From: Promethearchaeota archaeon
GTDB lineage: Archaea; Asgardarchaeota; Lokiarchaeia; Sigyniarchaeales; SOKP01
Reading direction: 5' to 3'
DNA length: 64,000 bases
NCBI GenBank assembly: GCA_016840165.1
Contig: JAEOSU010000027.1
Location: forward strand, 39,549-103,548
Each line of letters begins with the position of its first letter. The stretch's first letter is position 1. Position numbers and translations under genes: made by a program. This document shows, one piece after another, positions 61,110-64,000 of the stretch. The notes beneath the pieces are model-generated. The model was given only the letters and a program-made list of their open reading frames with translations. It was not told where the DNA came from and did no database searches.

Positions 61110-62045
61110 ATGAACATTAATATGGAAAAATCAAGGAATATATATTACTGCTACCCGGTATATCGCCCTCCTTCAGAACATGCATCTCTATTAATCCAAC
61201 TGACTGAGGGTTGTACTTATAAATGTGATTTCTGCGTATCAAACTTAAATAAGAATTTTAAAGTACGAGCTATAAATGATGTTAAGAAAGATTTAGATAC
61301 TGCAAATAATCTTTATGGCGCTAGGGTAAGGAAGCTCTTTTTTTTGGATGGTAATGCAATGGTTACTCCCTTTAAAACATTATTAGAAGTAACTGAGTAC
61401 GCATTCAAGTTGTTTCCTGAGCTTCAAAGAGTTGGCGTATATGCTCACGCAAAAGACATTCTTAAAAAGTCAGACAAGCAACTTGAGGCTCTATCTGAAG
61501 CAGGATTGAAAATTGCCTATGTAGGTTTTGAAAGTGGAGATGATCAACTCCTTCAGTCAATCAATAAGCATGCTACAAAACAAGATTATATTGAAGCGTC
61601 AAAAAAGTTAATGAACGCGAATATTACACTCTCTGCAACATTAATCAATGGATTAGGGGGCGCTAACAAACCTGAAATATCAAGAATTCATGCCATTGAA
61701 TCAGCTGACTTAGTAAATAAAATTTGCCCAAGTGACGAAAGGATTTGGTATATCTCTTTTTTAACTCTAATGATTCCTCCCGGTACTGTCTTTTATCAAA
61801 GAATAAAGCAAGGTGAATTTAAAGAGATGAATTCCTTTGAAATTCTTCAAGAATTAAAGATTTTTATGGAATATATCAATTTTGTGAATAAAAAAGCAAA
61901 TTGCGTATTTCGATCGAACCATGCTAGTAATTATCTCCCTCTTAAAGGAGTGCTTGAACGAGATAAAAAAAAAATTATTGATACTATTAATTATGGTTTA
62001 AAAAATAAAGAAGCGTTACGTCCTGAATTTTACCGGGCTCTATGA
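61110..62045 (+). CDS. Radical SAM protein, paralogue of the 52318 gene
   Basis: A 311-residue radical SAM enzyme with the canonical CxxxCxxC motif (TEGCTYKCDFCVSNLNK). The later motifs are KLFFLDGNAMVTPFK (SAM-binding strand), GVYAHAKDIL, LKIAYVGFESGDDQLLQSI and LSATLINGLGG. The C-terminus matches the 52318 protein in order (PPGTVFYQRIKQGEF). Reaction unknown. It lies 28 nt after the zinc-finger gene, so the pair may be co-transcribed. Confidence 0.87.
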   Translation: MNINMEKSRNIYYCYPVYRPPSEHASLLIQLTEGCTYKCDFCVSNLNKNFKVRAINDVKKDLDTANNLYGARVRKLFFLDGNAMVTPFKTLLEVTEYAFKLFPELQRVGVYAHAKDILKKSDKQLEALSEAGLKIAYVGFESGDDQLLQSINKHATKQDYIEASKKLMNANITLSATLINGLGGANKPEISRIHAIESADLVNKICPSDERIWYISFLTLMIPPGTVFYQRIKQGEFKEMNSFEILQELKIFMEYINFVNKKANCVFRSNHASNYLPLKGVLERDKKKIIDTINYGLKNKEALRPEFYRAL

Positions 62046-62060
62046 AGCAAATTTATTGTT

Positions 62061-62807
62061 TTATAATTTTTTTTTAAACACAACTTCTTGAGTCCTTGAT
62101 AGATAGTTGCTTATCGGGAACTCTTCCTTTTTCATTAATTTAGTTATAAGTTCAGATAATGTGTGAGGGTCAATTGCTAAAATTTGAGAGAGCTCAGCAA
62201 GTTTTATTCGCCTATGTCTATCTGATATTTCATTCAGTTTTGAATAAAGTAATTCATTGTAAAGAGAATAAGCGAATTTTGTAATATTTGGACAGTGTAC
62301 ATGTTTAAGTTCACTTGCAAATCGCAATATTTGGTTTGAAGCTTTATGAAAGTTCAAAATTTTGTAAGAACTGAGGATTGCGTATAATTTTTTTATGTAT
62401 TTAAAATATGTGGTGATCTCATTTTGAACTTCATGCAAATTTAATCGCTCCACATTGTTATCGACCTGAACTTTCAACATTGTTAGTAATTTACAAAAAT
62501 CTTCAAGATTTTGCTCCGTAAGTCGTTCATTTAGTAAACCATGGTATCTTCTGAGAAATTTCCTACGACTAGTCATCATTTCTGATCTAATATCAAATCT
62601 TATTTGTTCTAGTTCATGGCGTTCTTGTTCTAGATCGAAATCTTCTAGATTTTCGTTAATCAAGATTAATGCAGATTTTAGCTTTTCAAGAGCAGAAGAA
62701 TAGTCTTGCTGATTATGTTTTTTTATAATCAAGGCTTTATAAAGATTTAATTCCTTGATTACTTCTTTCTTTGTTCTAAATTTATCATACCTCTCTTGAA
62801 GACTCAT
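62061..62807 (-). CDS. PCI-like helical protein with C-terminal winged helix
   Basis: A 248-residue protein. Residues 1-180 are helical TPR-like, with charged pairs (EELEQERHELEQI-type). Residues about 190-245 resemble the PCI winged helix of the proteasome lid and COP9 (RRIKLAELSQILAIDPHTLS, ELITKLMKKEEF). The assignment is structural only. It converges with the radical SAM gene. It could be part of a multi-subunit complex linked to the JAMM protein; that is inference. Confidence 0.55.
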   Translation of the reverse strand: MSLQERYDKFRTKKEVIKELNLYKALIIKKHNQQDYSSALEKLKSALILINENLEDFDLEQERHELEQIRFDIRSEMMTSRRKFLRRYHGLLNERLTEQNLEDFCKLLTMLKVQVDNNVERLNLHEVQNEITTYFKYIKKLYAILSSYKILNFHKASNQILRFASELKHVHCPNITKFAYSLYNELLYSKLNEISDRHRRIKLAELSQILAIDPHTLSELITKLMKKEEFPISNYLSRTQEVVFKKKL

Positions 62808-62923
62808 GATTTAGAAATAGTCACTATTGTATTTATACCCTTATTGTCACAAAAACTTAATTTCAAATATAAACTTAACATTACACAATTAATAATCGCT
62901 TCACAATTGAATAGGAAAAGAGT

Positions 62924-63550
62924 ATGACAAAAATAGTATTGATTAATGGGTCACCACGAAAGAATCGAGCATGTAATTTTTTGCTCGAACAAGCAATTGA
63001 GGGAATTAAATCTGTATCAGAGAACATAATCATCGAAAAAATACAGATCTCCGATTATCAAATAACACCTTGTAATGGATGTGATCAATGTTTAAGACCA
63101 CCAAACAATTGCCCACTCGCTGAGAATGATGACACCGAGAAATTAGAAAAAGTTGTATTAGATTGCGATGCACTTATCATTGCGGCTCCTAATTATTTTG
63201 GTTCAGTTAGTTCTCAAATTAAAACCTTTATAGACCGATCAAGACCTTGGAAGATGAAGAATTATCTATTAAGAGATAAAATTTTAGCCCCAATGGCAGC
63301 AACTGGCCTAAGAAATGGAGGAGAAGGTGTGATAGGCGATCTGATCAATTTTGGTCTTATACACGGTATGATTATTGTTGGGAATACATTTGGAAGCCCT
63401 GTACTTGAGGGAAATATCGCAATAACGAGCGTTCAAAAGCATTCATTAAAAGAGTTCTTAGGTAAAGGAGAAATTGATGAATTAGCCGGATTAATCGCAA
63501 AAGACACGGGGAAACGTGTTGCAGAATTAGTAAATAAATTAAAAAAGTAA
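62924..63550 (+). CDS. NADPH-dependent FMN reductase (flavodoxin-like)
   Basis: A 208-residue flavodoxin-fold protein with VLINGSPRKNRACNFLL (FMN phosphate loop), NGCDQCLRPPNNCPLAENDD (a Cys-rich region seen in iron-sulfur flavoproteins), LIIAAPNYFGSVSSQIKTFI, and MAATGLRNGGEGVI. It is of the NADPH-dependent FMN reductase/iron-sulfur flavoprotein group; the second type normally has a 4Fe-4S cluster on the four Cys of the N-terminal part. Redox partner unknown. Its terminator region overlaps that of the acidic gene beyond. Confidence 0.88.
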   Translation: MTKIVLINGSPRKNRACNFLLEQAIEGIKSVSENIIIEKIQISDYQITPCNGCDQCLRPPNNCPLAENDDTEKLEKVVLDCDALIIAAPNYFGSVSSQIKTFIDRSRPWKMKNYLLRDKILAPMAATGLRNGGEGVIGDLINFGLIHGMIIVGNTFGSPVLEGNIAITSVQKHSLKEFLGKGEIDELAGLIAKDTGKRVAELVNKLKK

Positions 63551-63613
63551 AAAAAATAAAAATATACTTTTTCTTTAATTTTTCTCTTTTCGATATTATT
63601 TTAGTTGATTTTG

Positions 63614-64000
63614 CTAATTTTTATCCTTTGAGTCTGTTTTCTCAATTTCTTCCTCTTCAGCTTCTTCCTCTTCTTCTTCTTCAATTTCTTCCTCTACTTC
63701 TTCCTCTTCCTCTATTTCCTCCTCTTCTTCTTCCTCTTCAGCTTCTTCCTCTACTTCTTCCTCTTCCTCTATTTCCTCCTCTTCTTCTTCCTCTTCAGCT
63801 TCTTCCTCTTCTTCCGCTTCCTCTATTTCCTCCTCCTCTTCTTCTTCTTCAATTTCTTCCTCTACTTCTTCCTCTTCCTCTATTTCCTCCTCTTCTTCTT
63901 CTTCAATTTCTTCCTCTTCTTCCGCTTCCTCTACTTCCCCCTCTTCTACTTCTTCAATTTTTTCGACCTTTTTCTTGACTTTTGGCTTCTTTATCTTTTC
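63614..64000 (-). CDS. Partial gene: acidic, Glu-rich C-terminus of a protein running off the window
   Basis: The coding strand enters at 64000 and stops at TAG 63614-63616. The 128 visible residues start with a basic patch (EKIKKPKVKKKVEK), then become almost pure Glu with Ile, Val and Ala at intervals, and end EKTDSKDKN. The upstream part is missing. The pattern suggests a long disordered acidic tail, possibly of a chromatin, ribosome-associated or chaperone-type protein, but no family can be named. The matching plus-strand ORF (poly-Leu/Pro) is a shadow. Confidence 0.8.
   Translation of the reverse strand, partial: EKIKKPKVKKKVEKIEEVEEGEVEEAEEEEEIEEEEEEEIEEEEEVEEEIEEEEEEEEIEEAEEEEEAEEEEEEEEIEEEEEVEEEAEEEEEEEEIEEEEEVEEEIEEEEEEEAEEEEIEKTDSKDKN
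63661..63960 (-). repeat. Imperfect 57-bp tandem repeats within the acidic tail
   Basis: A pyrimidine-rich + strand block repeats the pattern CCTCTACTTCTTCCTCTTCC then TCTATTTCCTCCTCTT with starts at 63691, 63748 and (after one altered unit) 63859, about 57 nt or 19 codons apart. Each unit encodes a Glu-rich 19-residue segment. It looks like replication-slippage expansion. Confidence 0.65.

Noticed and set aside
63628..63978. 116-residue Leu/Pro-rich plus-strand ORF
   Set aside because: Shadow of the Glu-rich minus-strand gene; its repeats come from the GAA/GAG codons on the other strand.
1..64000. tRNA, rRNA, CRISPR array, insertion sequence or attachment site
   Set aside because: I looked for a T-loop GTTCRA sequence in a cloverleaf context, regularly spaced repeats, and transposase motifs with inverted ends, and found none.

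Overview
This 64 kb window is strongly AT-rich archaeal DNA, and its gene content points to an Asgard archaeon, most likely of the Lokiarchaeia type. The eukaryote-signature genes support this: an actin-family protein, a Ras-like small GTPase with a DFGGQ switch II, a DRG-type TGS GTPase next to a longin-like protein, a ubiquitin-like protein, a JAMM (Rpn11/CSN5-type) isopeptidase, C2HC zinc fingers, a leucine-rich-repeat protein and PCI/winged-helix proteins. Core archaeal genes sit among them (PIN/KH ATPase, tRNA-intron endonuclease, Ski2-like helicase, polyprenyl diphosphate synthase, ModE-type regulator). Some metabolism looks bacterial in type (PurH, FolD, GuaB, APC permease, GH20). Promoters are archaeal TATA boxes, several close enough to the start to imply leaderless mRNAs. 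No tRNA, rRNA, CRISPR array or insertion sequence was recognised.

Layout. 0-5.4 kb: membrane protein, gamma-carbonic-anhydrase-like protein, GNAT acetyltransferase with a likely frameshift near its 3' end, NadA, LRR protein, a cryptic ubiquitin-like gene and a small coiled-coil/proline-rich protein. 5.6-16.9 kb: wHTH protein, DUF362 ferredoxin protein, hydrogenase-maturation-type protease, SDR, an overlapping tRNA endonuclease/PIN-ATPase pair, sirtuin, and a PHP/APC permease pair. 16.9-27.6 kb: a membrane-anchored coiled-coil protein, an amidohydrolase-like/YjbQ fusion, a large metallophosphatase, a sugar kinase, a flavoenzyme cluster, a threonine synthase with Zn-ribbon and winged-helix ends, and an ECF S component. 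28-36.5 kb: PAS histidine kinase, GH20-like hexosaminidase, a CxxCxGxG protein and a helicase. 36.5-45.6 kb: TGS GTPase with longin-like partner, FolD, surface alpha/alpha-repeat protein, actin with inserted zinc ribbons, CBS protein, ModE-like regulator, MBL hydrolase and HAD. 45.6-55 kb: a 913-residue tandem winged-helix protein, PurH, GuaB, radical SAM protein, small GTPase and polyprenyl synthase. 55-64 kb: phosphodiesterase, CaiB-type CoA transferase, a zinc-ribbon/TPR/JAMM/zinc-finger/radical SAM run, a PCI-like protein, an FMN reductase and the acidic C-terminus of a protein that leaves the window.

Three observations stand out. First, at least three genes (ubiquitin-like, threonine synthase, C2HC zinc finger) appear to start at AUU, each exactly 6 nt after a GGTGA/GAGGT Shine-Dalgarno, so ordinary ORF calling misses or truncates them. 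Second, the ubiquitin-like protein ends in Gly-Gly-Ala, a precursor form, and a JAMM-TPR protein that could mature it lies in the same window. Third, the actin homologue carries two zinc ribbons inserted in subdomain 1 and has lost the residues equivalent to actin Gln137 and His161.
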